Assembly (NCBI GenBank): GCA_035547915.1
Contig: DASZTS010000024.1
Location: 124,001 to 188,000 of the forward strand
Source of the DNA: DASSFG01 sp035547915
Lineage (GTDB): Bacteria; Planctomycetota; Planctomycetia; Pirellulales; JAICIG01
Length of the DNA stretch: 64,000 nucleotides
Direction: 5' to 3'
Shown: one piece after another, positions 11,401 through 20,109 of the stretch
Layout of the letters: each line of letters begins with the position of its first letter
Position numbering within the stretch: the first letter of the stretch is position 1
Program-made: the position numbers and the translations under genes
Notes under the pieces: model-generated
Database searches by the model: none
The model's input: the letters and a program-made list of their open reading frames with translations, nothing else
What the model was told of the DNA's origin: nothing

Positions 11401-13116
11401 ATGCACAAGAGCCGGTGGTTTGACGCCTGCTGGTTGGTTTGCTGTCTGGCAGCTTCTTCGGCTTGGTGCCTTACGGCGGCTCGGCAGCTTAGCGCGACCT
11501 TCGACGAACCACTCTACGTCGAGCGCGGGCTACGTGGTTGGCGCAGCGGCAGCCACGCGGGGCTGATGAAACTCGGCACCATGCCGCTGGCCGTCGACTG
11601 GGATACCTTGCCGCTCTATGTCTATGAACGTTGGACGGGGACGCCGATCGACCCCGTTAAGGATCTCGGTCGCGTGCTTCCTTGGGCACGCGCCGCGGCG
11701 CTTGCATTCTGGTGGTTGTTGCTCGCGTATGGCTGGCTCGCGGGGCGGTCCATTGCCGGACCGTGGGGCGGCCGGCTGGCCGTCGTCTGGCTCGCCTGCG
11801 AGCCGAATCTGCTGGCACACGCCAGCTTGGCCACTACCGACATCGCCGAGAGCGCATGCCTGTTGGCCTTGATTTGGCACTTTCTGGCCGGGCGCGACGG
11901 ACCGTGGTGGCGACGAGTCGCGATCCCGGGGGTCTGGTTCGCCGCGGCCGTGCTGGCCAAGGCTTCGGGTATGGTCTTCGGTCCGCTTTGCCTGCTCGCC
12001 GCCGAGGCGCAGCATGTGTGGACGCGGCGGCAGAGCGCGTCGACCGACGACACCGTTCGGATCGAGCAGAATACACCGTCGCTTCGCGCGACGCTGCGAT
12101 CGTCATTGCGCGACCTGGTTGGCATCGCCTCACTGGGCTTCGCTCTCACCTTCGTGTACTGCGGCTCCGATTGGCAGCCTGAGCCGAGCTTCGTCTCCTG
12201 GGCCCACACTCTACCCGCCGGCCGTGGCCACGACACGATGGTCTGGCTGGCCGAACACCTGCGGATTTTCAGCAACGCCGGTGAGGGCTTGGTGCGGCAA
12301 GTGAAACACAATATGCGTGGCCACCACGGTTCTTACCTGTTGGGACAGGCGTATCCACGTCCCGTCTGGTACTACTTTCCGGTGGCGCTGACCGTCAAGC
12401 TCGCGCTGCCGATACTGGCAGCACCGTTCCTTTTCGTGCGCCGCGGCACTTTCAATTGGGCGCTGGCCGTGGCGCTGGCGCTGTTTGCCTTCAGCCTGAA
12501 TTGCCGAGTGCAGATCGGTATCCGGCTGGTACTGCCGTTGATCGGATTTTTGGTGATCGGCCTGGCAGCGGCGGCCGTGGCGGTAATTGGCCGGAGCCGA
12601 CGCACCGTCCGCCCTCTTTGGGTCTCCGCCACGACGGCCGCCGTGCTCTGGTCGGGTGTCGCTGCCTGGCGGGTCTGGCCGGAAGGGCTCTGTTACACGA
12701 ACGAGTTGTGGGGGGGGACGCGCAATGGTTATCTCTGCCTCAGCGATTCCAACTACGACTGGGGGCAGGGTTTGAAGGAGTTGGCCGCTTGGCCCGGCGG
12801 CCATAACTTGAATCATCTCGACGTCTGGTACTTCGGCAGCGATCCCGCGATCGATGCGGCTCCGCTACGGCACTTGCCGTTGCATCTGTTGCCGATCGGC
12901 AAACCGAGCGACGTTCCCATTTGGGTTCACGGCCGCTACCTGGCGGTCAGCACCACGCTGCTCTTCGGCACACCCATGAATGTGCCGGCCTTCCACAACG
13001 CCATCGACTACCTGCGCTCGCGGCCGCCGGTGGCGCGCACTTCGACGTTCTTCATCTACGACACCGGTGAGGCGGTGGTCGCCAGATCGCCCGATCCGGC
13101 GCCGTCGCAGAGGTAG
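11401..13116 (+). CDS. polytopic membrane glycosyltransferase-like protein (PMT/GT39 type)
   Basis: 571 residues, 9-11 hydrophobic segments. The first membrane helix leads into LSATFDEPLYVERGLRGW, an Asp-Glu motif in the first outer loop as in protein mannosyltransferase/ArnT-type GT-C enzymes. LANASLATTDIAES-like sequence (actual text LAHASLATTDIAESACLLAL) continues the family pattern. A short loop with GRGHDTMVWLAEHLRIF and an outer C-terminal domain (YLCLSDSNYDWGQGLKELA) resembles the 'phospholipid carrier-dependent glycosyltransferase' group. Expected role: transfer of a sugar from a polyprenyl-phosphate carrier at the outer face of the membrane. Its stop is followed after 2 bases by the next gene, whose ribosome site overlaps this gene's end, so the two are co-translated. 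Confidence 0.85.
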   Translation: MHKSRWFDACWLVCCLAASSAWCLTAARQLSATFDEPLYVERGLRGWRSGSHAGLMKLGTMPLAVDWDTLPLYVYERWTGTPIDPVKDLGRVLPWARAAALAFWWLLLAYGWLAGRSIAGPWGGRLAVVWLACEPNLLAHASLATTDIAESACLLALIWHFLAGRDGPWWRRVAIPGVWFAAAVLAKASGMVFGPLCLLAAEAQHVWTRRQSASTDDTVRIEQNTPSLRATLRSSLRDLVGIASLGFALTFVYCGSDWQPEPSFVSWAHTLPAGRGHDTMVWLAEHLRIFSNAGEGLVRQVKHNMRGHHGSYLLGQAYPRPVWYYFPVALTVKLALPILAAPFLFVRRGTFNWALAVALALFAFSLNCRVQIGIRLVLPLIGFLVIGLAAAAVAVIGRSRRTVRPLWVSATTAAVLWSGVAAWRVWPEGLCYTNELWGGTRNGYLCLSDSNYDWGQGLKELAAWPGGHNLNHLDVWYFGSDPAIDAAPLRHLPLHLLPIGKPSDVPIWVHGRYLAVSTTLLFGTPMNVPAFHNAIDYLRSRPPVARTSTFFIYDTGEAVVARSPDPAPSQR

Positions 13117-13118
13117 GC

Positions 13119-15989
13119 ATGGAAGGCCCGACGGCGAAAGAAGAAGTGAACGCGGCGGTGCCGCCGCCTAGCACGAGCCTTCGCTCGCACCTTTCTTGGC
13201 TTACCGCGCGCGAACGCCGTTTGCGCGTGGTTGTGGTCTTGATCGGGCTCGCCATCTTTACATTGCAGTGGGTGCGAGCCGGCGCGCGCGTGGACGACGG
13301 CGATTTCCCCCTACACTGGAAGTTTGCCGGACGCCTGCTCGGGCATGAGTTACTCTACGCCGAAGGGCTGCACGTACCCTATCTGCCGTTCTGGGCGGTG
13401 GCATGGCTGCCCATCGCGGGGCTTCCGCTCGCGGTGGCGAAGGTCGTTTGCTATCCGTTGAGCGCCGTCGGGCTCGCGTTGCTGCTTTGGCTGCTCGATC
13501 GGATGTGCCGCACTCGGCTGGCTATGTCCGATATCAAGCGATTCTGGGTCGCGGTCGGCGCCTTGGCCATCGTCTCGCGGTTTGTCGTCCGTGAATTGCC
13601 GGAATGCGGTCCGAACTTGATGTTGCTGGGCTGTGTCTGGTCCGCCATTTACCTCTGGACCGAACGGCGCGACCTGTCGGCAGGGCTCTGCTTGGGATTT
13701 GCCACGGCACTGAAATGTACGCCGGGGCTGTTCATCGCCTACTTCGCCTGGAAACGCCAGTGGCGGGTCGCGGCATCCGCCATCGTGTCCGCTGTCGTGT
13801 TCACCCTGTCTCCGGCCCTGTGGCAAGGACCGACCGACTATCAGCGGCACATGCAAATCTGGTTGGCCAACCTTCGTTTCGGCCTCGACCAGCCTGACCC
13901 GAGCTTCGGTGTGCTCGGTCCCGAGACGCTACAAAACCTGTCTCTGCGGCCGGCCGTCGCGCGCTTTTTGATGCACTTGCCCGCCGGCCATCCCGGCCGC
14001 ATCGACCAGCCGGCGCACGTCGATCTTCTCAACCTTTCGCCCACCACCGCCGGCCGTGCCACCAAGGGTATTGTGTTCGCCTTGCTCGCCGTCGTGGCGT
14101 GGACGTTTCGCAAGCCTGCCGTGCGGCGCGACGACCTCGTGGTCGTCTGGGAGTGCGCCGGCGTTGGCGCCTTGTCATTACTTCTCTCGCCGATCACCTG
14201 GTATCAGCACTGCGTCGCGCTATTGCCCGTTTTCTATCTGTTCCTGCGCAGTATCGCAGCAGGTCTACGTCCGGCCCGCTGGATGGTAGCCGTGCTGGCC
14301 GCCTTCTTGTTGATCGTCGTTGCGCTCAACCGCGGTTTGATCGGCCGCGACGCGACAATGCTCATGGCCAGCTACCATCTGACCACCTGGGCCATTCTCG
14401 GAGCGCTCGGCCTCGCGATGGGCGGCCGCGCGGCGATGGCCAAGGGCGCGAGTCCGGTAGACGTTGCGGATGAGCAGAGTTACGGCTTCCACTCTTTCTC
14501 GTTCTCTGCCCTCGCAGACATGAGACTCCGTTGGACGACGGCATTCGTTGTGATCGGCCTGATATTGCGTATCTATCACTATCTACGCAATCCGTCGTTG
14601 TGGCATGATGAAGCCGCACTCGTCGTCAATGTGCTCGAGAAGGGGTTTGTCGAACTGCTCGGACCGTTGCGGTTCTCCGAGGCCGCGCCTCCTCTGTTCT
14701 TGTGGCTGGAAAAGAGCGTCGTCCTGGCACTCGGCGAATCGATGTTCGCGCTGCGGCTCTGGCCGCTGGTGGCGAGCTGCGCGGCGCTCGTGCTGTTCGT
14801 GCCCATCGCCCGACGAACACTCGCTCCGGCCGCCGTGCCCTGGGCGGTGCTGCTGTTTGCCGTCTCCGACCGTTTGCTCTGGCACGCCTGCGAGGCGAAG
14901 CAATATTCGATCGAAGTGTTCGTGGCCGTATCGCTGTTGGCGACTTGGCTGACGACGAGTGACTGGACCCGTTGGCGACGGTCGCTGTGCTTCGCTCTGC
15001 TGGCTCCGCCCCTGTTGTGCGTGGCCTATCCGGCCGCCTTTTTGTACGGCGGTGTGCTCGTCGCGTTGTTGCGCGAGTTGTGGCCGTCGCGGCGAGTGAG
15101 CGATTGGGTCGCCTACGGCGTGCTCGTTATCACGGTTTTTGCGACGTTCGGCGCCTTGCTGGTGGGGCCGATTCATGCCCAGCGTGACGAGACGATCCTG
15201 CAATGCTGGAACGCGATGAGCCAATTCCCCGATTGGACCAATCCGGCCGGTGTGCCCGGTTGGATGGCCCGCTCGACCTGCGAGCTGATCGGCTACTGTA
15301 TCAAGCCGGTCGGCGAATGGTTGGCGCCGTTGGCGATTGTCGGATTGATCGTCTTCTGGCGCCACGGCAAACAGGACTGGTGCATCTTGCTCGCACTGCC
15401 CATCCTGCTGGCACTCCTCGCGTCGTGCCTCAAAGCGTATCCCTACGGCGGCATGCGTGTGATGTGCTACTCCGCGCCGGCCGTGTTTCTGTTTGTGGCC
15501 GCCGCCGTGCCCGTCTGTCTCCAACGACTCACGCAGCGCCATCTGTGGGCCGCGGCGCCGCTGGCGGCGCTATTGATGGTGCCTGCCGCGCGGGCCGCTT
15601 ATTGCGTCGTGCGGCCGTGGGAACGCGCCGATTGTGCGTCCGCGGCCGCCTACGTGACCGAGCATCGCCAACCGACGGAGATGGTCACCGCGAACCATTG
15701 GGAGTATCGCTACTATTTCCGCGACCTAGGGCACGGCTTCACCCCGATCGAGGAAATGGCCAGGGTGAGCGACCGGATGTGGGTGGTCGTCACGGGTGCG
15801 TTGTCCTCCGACCGAGAGCCCTGCTTGGCCCTGTTTTCGGGACCGCAGTGGACGACGCTCGATCGGCATGAGTTCGATCGCACGACGGTGCTGCTCGTCC
15901 AGCGACGAACGGATTCCACCGGCCCGGTGGCCCTACGTCCCGAACGGCCCGCACTGCCGACCTCGGTTCCGCAGGCGAACTCGGACTAG
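13119..15989 (+). CDS. fused GT87-like and GT39/PMT-like membrane glycosyltransferase
   Basis: 956 residues, with about 20 hydrophobic segments in two blocks. Residues 1 to about 440 look like a DUF2029/GT87 mannosyltransferase: short outer loop GARVDDGDFPLHWKFAGRLL, then ALKCTPGLFIAYFAWKRQWR and LLLSPITWYQHCVALLPVFY. From about 468 (MRLRWTTAFVVIGLILRIYH) a second GT-C unit begins, with the acidic motif NPSLWHDEAALVVNVLEKG typical of PMT/ArnT-like enzymes and its own C-terminal outer domain (about 830-956). Each half matches the usual length of a complete protein, so this is a fusion rather than one large family member. ATG 13119 has GAGG at 13110-13113. The TAG stop shares its four bases with the stop of the gene on the other strand. 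Confidence 0.85.
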   Translation: MEGPTAKEEVNAAVPPPSTSLRSHLSWLTARERRLRVVVVLIGLAIFTLQWVRAGARVDDGDFPLHWKFAGRLLGHELLYAEGLHVPYLPFWAVAWLPIAGLPLAVAKVVCYPLSAVGLALLLWLLDRMCRTRLAMSDIKRFWVAVGALAIVSRFVVRELPECGPNLMLLGCVWSAIYLWTERRDLSAGLCLGFATALKCTPGLFIAYFAWKRQWRVAASAIVSAVVFTLSPALWQGPTDYQRHMQIWLANLRFGLDQPDPSFGVLGPETLQNLSLRPAVARFLMHLPAGHPGRIDQPAHVDLLNLSPTTAGRATKGIVFALLAVVAWTFRKPAVRRDDLVVVWECAGVGALSLLLSPITWYQHCVALLPVFYLFLRSIAAGLRPARWMVAVLAAFLLIVVALNRGLIGRDATMLMASYHLTTWAILGALGLAMGGRAAMAKGASPVDVADEQSYGFHSFSFSALADMRLRWTTAFVVIGLILRIYHYLRNPSLWHDEAALVVNVLEKGFVELLGPLRFSEAAPPLFLWLEKSVVLALGESMFALRLWPLVASCAALVLFVPIARRTLAPAAVPWAVLLFAVSDRLLWHACEAKQYSIEVFVAVSLLATWLTTSDWTRWRRSLCFALLAPPLLCVAYPAAFLYGGVLVALLRELWPSRRVSDWVAYGVLVITVFATFGALLVGPIHAQRDETILQCWNAMSQFPDWTNPAGVPGWMARSTCELIGYCIKPVGEWLAPLAIVGLIVFWRHGKQDWCILLALPILLALLASCLKAYPYGGMRVMCYSAPAVFLFVAAAVPVCLQRLTQRHLWAAAPLAALLMVPAARAAYCVVRPWERADCASAAAYVTEHRQPTEMVTANHWEYRYYFRDLGHGFTPIEEMARVSDRMWVVVTGALSSDREPCLALFSGPQWTTLDRHEFDRTTVLLVQRRTDSTGPVALRPERPALPTSVPQANSD

Positions 15990-16426
15990 GCTTCCGCCGC
16001 AGCGGCCCAGGGGGCAGCGATCAGGCCGAACTGCTCGAGCATGCTGAAGAAGTCCGTCAGCCCCCAGTGCTCGATGAGCTTTCCGTTGTGCACGCGAAAC
16101 AGGTGCATCTCCGAGATCGTGAACTGTTTGCCGGTCGGCGGCGCCCCCATGAGTTCGCCCAAGTGCGTGCCTGTGCCGGACATGATCAGCGCGACCTTGT
16201 CGCCTTCCGAGACGAGATCGAGGATCGTGGCCCGGAAGTCGGGAAACGCTTGCTGCCGCACGGCAAAGCGTTGCTTGAGTCCGTCTATGTCGGGCGACGT
16301 GCCGGGGAGCGGATGGTGGTCGTAGTAGTCGGGGCTGACCAGTTCGTCGAGAACTTCGGCGCGGCCCGCGTTGACCACCTCATCCAACAGCCGTTGTATG
16401 AGACGTTTGTTCACGTCGGTTGTCAC
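15986..16426 (-). CDS. SnoaL-like ester cyclase/polyketide-cyclase family protein
   Basis: 146 residues from the GTG at 16426. GGAG seven bases upstream supports this start; the frame stays open upstream but carries no family sequence. It has the NTF2-like SnoaL pattern: NKRLIQRLLDEVVNAGRAEV, DELVSPDYYDHHPLPGTSPD, LKQRFAVRQQAFPDFRATIL, then VALIMSGTGTHLGELMGAPP and FTISEMHLFRVHNGKLIEHW. SnoaL-like proteins are small alpha+beta barrels; most of unknown substrate bind or isomerise small molecules. It is convergent with the fused glycosyltransferase gene and divergent from the glucokinase gene. Confidence 0.85.
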   Translation of the reverse strand: MTTDVNKRLIQRLLDEVVNAGRAEVLDELVSPDYYDHHPLPGTSPDIDGLKQRFAVRQQAFPDFRATILDLVSEGDKVALIMSGTGTHLGELMGAPPTGKQFTISEMHLFRVHNGKLIEHWGLTDFFSMLEQFGLIAAPWAAAAEA

Positions 16427-16678
16427 TTTTTCGCTCCACCGAGGATGGGGTTGGCCACAAGTCCCCGACACAACCATTTCGGCTTCGCCGTTGGCTCCGT
16501 GGCGAATCGGACCGTTCCTTTTTGGAAACGATCCTACAGTCATGTAGCTCATGTAGCTCGCGATGCAAATCGGCAACTTCGTGTGGGGTGCGACTGCAAC
16601 GACAAGAGGGGCTGTGACGGGCACATCCCGGCCTTCCGGGCGGTTGTCGCTCCGCCGACCGCAGGCTATCGTAAGGCC

Positions 16679-17461
16679 ATGACGGCCATCACAGACGAGA
16701 ACAATTCGACTCCCGCGGCGGATCAATCCGGCGGTGCAGGTGGACCTTTCACGCTGGCTATCGACATCGGCGGCACCGGCCTGAAGGCCTCCGTCCTCGA
16801 TGTCGACGGCAACATGGTCACGCCGCGAATGCGCGTGCCGACCCCGCACCCTTCACCGCCGGCCGTACTGGTCGAGACGCTGGTAAACCTGGTGCAGCCG
16901 CTGCCGAAGTTCGACCGTGTGTCGGTCGGATTTCCCGGCGTGGTCCGCAAGGGCAAGATTGTGACGGCCGCGAATCTCGGTCAGGACGACTGGCTGGGGT
17001 TCGATTTGTCCGAAGCGCTGGCCCGCCACTTGAACCAACCGGTGAAGGTCAAGAACGACGCCGACTTGCAGGGCCTGGGCGCCATCCGCGGACAGGGCGT
17101 GGAAATGGTCATCACGCTGGGCACGGGTTTTGGCACGGCGCTGTTCGACGACGGTTTCATCGCCCCGCATATCGAGCTGGCCCACCATCCGTTCCGCAAC
17201 GGCGACACCTATGAGGAGCAACTCGGCAATGCCGCGCTCAAGAAGGTGGGCCGGCGCAAATGGAACAAGCGGCTGAAGCGGGCCATCGCCACGATCCGTG
17301 CGCTGACGAACTTCGACACGCTGTTCATCGGCGGCGGAAATGCTCATCGGGTCGACCTCGATTTGCCACACGATGTCGAACTTGCCTCCAACGATGACGG
17401 CATGCGCGGAGGCATTTGGCTCTGGCGCAAGGACCGCCACCACATGATCTTGGACGACTGA
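16679..17461 (+). CDS. ppgK: polyphosphate glucokinase (ROK family)
   Basis: 260 residues from ATG 16679; the longer open frame upstream (from 16067) lies antisense to the SnoaL gene and is not native. The N-terminal phosphate-binding loop is TLAIDIGGTGLKASVLDVDG. VKVKNDADLQGLGAIRGQG and VEMVITLGTGFGTALFDDG are the second phosphate and sugar-binding segments of ROK kinases, and PHIELAHHPFRNGDTYEEQLG is typical of the polyphosphate-using branch. The length (about 250-270) fits PpgK. It phosphorylates glucose with inorganic polyphosphate and/or ATP in the cytoplasm. The PQQ-type beta-propeller gene follows on the same strand after about 175 bases. Confidence 0.9.
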   Translation: MTAITDENNSTPAADQSGGAGGPFTLAIDIGGTGLKASVLDVDGNMVTPRMRVPTPHPSPPAVLVETLVNLVQPLPKFDRVSVGFPGVVRKGKIVTAANLGQDDWLGFDLSEALARHLNQPVKVKNDADLQGLGAIRGQGVEMVITLGTGFGTALFDDGFIAPHIELAHHPFRNGDTYEEQLGNAALKKVGRRKWNKRLKRAIATIRALTNFDTLFIGGGNAHRVDLDLPHDVELASNDDGMRGGIWLWRKDRHHMILDD

Positions 17462-17637
17462 TCGCCGCACCTCTTGCGGTGTAGCGCCAGTTTGCACTTC
17501 GGCATCCGTTCGCGGTACGATAGGCATCGCCGGGTTCCCTTTAAGCGCAGCGTGCAACGCGGCCCCACCAAGTTGGGCGAGGCGTGGGGCGGCCTGCATC
17601 GGCCGTCTCGGCGCTGCCTATGTACGGAGAACGAACC

Positions 17638-18897
17638 GTGAGTGTCCTTCGTCACCTTATCGCGACCGTTTCGTTCATGGTGGCCTCCTGCTGGGCCATT
17701 TCCGCCGCACACGCCGAAACGCGCTGGCCACGATGGCGCGGGCCGCGGGGTGATGGACATTCGACCGAAACGACGTTACCGGTCACGTGGGACAACCACG
17801 ATGTCGCTTGGAAATCGCCCATACCGGGCGTGGGAGAGTCGTCGCCGATCATCTGGCTCGACAAACTCTTTCTGACCACGTCGGAGAAGGATGGGAGCCA
17901 GCGCAGCGTGCTCTGCTTCGATCGCCGCGACGGTCAGCTCCTGTGGAAACAGACGGTGGCGTATCCCGGCCCACCCGAAGAGCTGCACAAGATGAACACG
18001 TTCGCTTCGCCGACGTGCGTGACCGACGGCGAGGTGGTCGTTGCCTTTTTCGGCCGGGCGGGCTTGCACGCCTATTCGTTGGAGGGCAAACACCTGTGGT
18101 CGAACGACCTGGGAGTCTTCGAAAACCCATGGGGTGTCGGCGCATCGCCCGTCCTGGTCGGCGACCTAGTGATCCAAAATGGTGACGCCGATCGTGATGC
18201 GTTTCTAGCCGCCTTCGACAAACGGACGGGCACCACCAAATGGCGAGTGCCGCGGCCCGATCACCGCGGTTGGAGTACACCGATTCTGATCGACATCGCC
18301 GGCCGCCAGGAGTTGGTGCTCAATGGCCACGAAGGAGTGACGGCCTATGCCCCCGCGACAGGACGTCAACTTTGGTTCTGCCAAAGCTTCGCCGGCCGCG
18401 GCGAGCCGACGGCCACGCCGGGCCAGGGCTTGATCTTCTTGGTCAACGGCTTGGCGGGCGATATTTATGCCGTCAAACCGGGTGGCAATGGCAACGTAAC
18501 CAGCACGCGCATGGCATGGCACACGCAGCGCAGGGCCGGTCGAGATCTGCCTTCACCGATCGTGATCGACCAGTATTTGATCGTGGCGAGTATGGGCGGT
18601 GTCGCCATCTGCTATGACGCGACGAGCGGCGCCGTTGTCTGGCAGGATCGTTTGGGCGGTACCGTCTCGGCATCGCCGATTGCCGCGGCGGGTCTGGCCT
18701 ATTTCCAGATCGAGGACGGCACCGTCACGGTGATCAAACCGGGACCGCAACCCGAGCAGGTGGCCCAAAACAAGATCGATATCGAGGGGGACGAAGTGTT
18801 CCGCGCCTCGCCCGCTCCCTGCGAAGGCCAACTCTTTTTACGCAGCGATCGCGCGCTCTACTGCATCGGCAGCCGATCGCCAGCCACCGAAAAGTAG
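17638..18897 (+). CDS. secreted PQQ-like beta-propeller protein
   Basis: 419 residues from GTG 17638, preferred over ATG 17620 because GGAG sits about nine bases before it and the signal peptide then starts correctly (LRHLIATVSFMVASCWAISA, cleavage after AHA). The mature part begins WPRWRGPRGDGHSTE, the usual opening of planctomycete 'PQQ-binding-like beta-propeller repeat' proteins. Repeated blade motifs follow: QRSVLCFDRRDGQLLWKQTV, HAYSLEGKHLWSNDLG, ELVLNGHEGVTAYAPATGRQ and ICYDATSGAVVWQDRLGG. No catalytic dehydrogenase residues are evident, so a binding or scaffold role in the periplasm is likelier than a quinoprotein enzyme. The CPBP protease gene follows three bases after the stop, so they are probably one operon. 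Confidence 0.88.
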   Translation: MSVLRHLIATVSFMVASCWAISAAHAETRWPRWRGPRGDGHSTETTLPVTWDNHDVAWKSPIPGVGESSPIIWLDKLFLTTSEKDGSQRSVLCFDRRDGQLLWKQTVAYPGPPEELHKMNTFASPTCVTDGEVVVAFFGRAGLHAYSLEGKHLWSNDLGVFENPWGVGASPVLVGDLVIQNGDADRDAFLAAFDKRTGTTKWRVPRPDHRGWSTPILIDIAGRQELVLNGHEGVTAYAPATGRQLWFCQSFAGRGEPTATPGQGLIFLVNGLAGDIYAVKPGGNGNVTSTRMAWHTQRRAGRDLPSPIVIDQYLIVASMGGVAICYDATSGAVVWQDRLGGTVSASPIAAAGLAYFQIEDGTVTVIKPGPQPEQVAQNKIDIEGDEVFRASPAPCEGQLFLRSDRALYCIGSRSPATEK

Positions 18898-18900
18898 TTC

Positions 18901-19806
18901 ATGGGCGGGATCATACTGGTCGCGGTCCTGCTCTCTGCCGCGGCGTGGATCGCACTCGGGCTTCGCCGCCGCGCCCGTCTGCCGTTGGTGCCGTTGTCGC
19001 CGCGCCGTCCGGTACCTTGGCGGGGCGGCGACCTGTTGCTGGTCGCCCTGTTCTATGTCGTGGCCCAGTCGGCATGCTGGTGGATGTTTTCGTACCTGGC
19101 GGGGGGCGATCGTGGCCAGCCGACGGCGTCGCCCGTGGCGAATGAGTCGCAGCTAGCGAGCAGTATCGCCGCGAACCTGTTCTCGATCGGTTTTGCCCTG
19201 TTATGGATTCATTTTCAATCGGGGGCCGGCTGGCACGATTTCGGTTGGCGCCGCGACACAATACGCGCGGACCTGGGGTTGGGGCTGATCGCCTTCGCGG
19301 CCGTAGCGCCGCCGATATACGGTTTACAGGCACTGCTCCAATCGAAGTTTGTAAGAGAGCACCTGTGGAAGTTCGTCGACCCGTGGCAGATTGTCGATGA
19401 GCAGCATCCGATCATCGAAGCCCTACAACAGCAACCATCCGGATTGCTGTACAGCTTGGCTGGGCTTTCGGCCGTGGTCGTCGCCCCTCTGGCCGAGGAG
19501 TTCTTTTTTCGCGTCCTGTTGCAAGGTTGGCTCGAATCGCTGCGTTTGCCGGCCGAGTTGCGGGTCGAACGACCGGCCGACGACGGGCATCGACCGCGCC
19601 CGATCGCCATTGTCGTCACGTCGCTTTTGTTCGCGTCGATGCACATCGGCCATGGTGCCGCACCGCTCCCCCTCTTCTTTCTGGCTCTCGCTCTCGGCTA
19701 CCTCTATCAACGCACGCATCGGCTTTTGCCGTCGGTTACGGTGCATTTTTGTCTCAATGCGTGTACCTTTGTGATGCTCTGCCTGGGCTCGCCCGAGGCA
19801 GGCTGA
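18901..19806 (+). CDS. CPBP family intramembrane metalloprotease
   Basis: 301 residues with about seven hydrophobic segments. The Abi/CAAX-protease signature is present: VVAPLAEEFFFRVLLQGWLE (EExxxR motif) and LLFASMHIGHGAAPLPLFFL (conserved His), then LALGYLYQRTHRLLPSVTVH with the final His-bearing segment FCLNACTFVMLCLG. Relatives are glutamate or metallo-type intramembrane proteases; substrates are mostly unknown, and some protect against self-made bacteriocins. The gene starts three bases after the upstream propeller gene, suggesting joint expression. Confidence 0.9.
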   Translation: MGGIILVAVLLSAAAWIALGLRRRARLPLVPLSPRRPVPWRGGDLLLVALFYVVAQSACWWMFSYLAGGDRGQPTASPVANESQLASSIAANLFSIGFALLWIHFQSGAGWHDFGWRRDTIRADLGLGLIAFAAVAPPIYGLQALLQSKFVREHLWKFVDPWQIVDEQHPIIEALQQQPSGLLYSLAGLSAVVVAPLAEEFFFRVLLQGWLESLRLPAELRVERPADDGHRPRPIAIVVTSLLFASMHIGHGAAPLPLFFLALALGYLYQRTHRLLPSVTVHFCLNACTFVMLCLGSPEAG

Positions 19807-19851
19807 TCGGCCGCACACAGGCCGTAGCCACGTACCATGTTCCGGCACGGC

Positions 19852-19880
19852 TGGCCAAACGGCGAAAAATTGAATATAAA
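19852..19880 (+). promoter_or_regulatory. candidate sigma70-type promoter for the 54-residue protein gene
   Basis: TGGCCA (19852-19857, four matches to TTGACA), a 17-base spacer, and TATAAA (19875-19880, five matches to TATAAT). It lies in the 125-base gap after the CPBP gene and about 50 bases before the small gene's ATG. Sequence match only. Confidence 0.4.
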
Positions 19881-19931
19881 TCGTGGCCCCGTGCCTTCGA
19901 TGGCACGGCCGACAACAACCAGGAGACAACC

Positions 19932-20096
19932 ATGGCAACCGAAAAGAGAACGCTGGTCGACGTCAAGCTAGCGCTGGCCGCCAAGTACGAAAGTCTGGCC
20001 AAGCAAACGGGCAGCAAGCCTCGGCAGAAGCGATACCTGCTGCGGGTCGAGCGTTATCGCCACCAGGCCGCCACCCTCGAACGGACGCAGCGCTGA
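19932..20096 (+). CDS. small basic protein, 54 residues
   Basis: ATG 19932 follows a good ribosome site (AGGAGACAACC). The product begins MATEKRTLVDVKLALAAKYE and ends VERYRHQAATLERTQR. It is rich in Lys, Arg and Ala and probably helical, with no membrane segment or Cys. A longer frame is open upstream through the CPBP gene but is a shadow. I do not recognise a family with certainty; similar small 'hypothetical' proteins are common in planctomycetes. It has its own candidate promoter and is convergent with the histidine kinase gene. Confidence 0.75.
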   Translation: MATEKRTLVDVKLALAAKYESLAKQTGSKPRQKRYLLRVERYRHQAATLERTQR

Positions 20097-20109
20097 AACC
20101 GCCGGCCGA

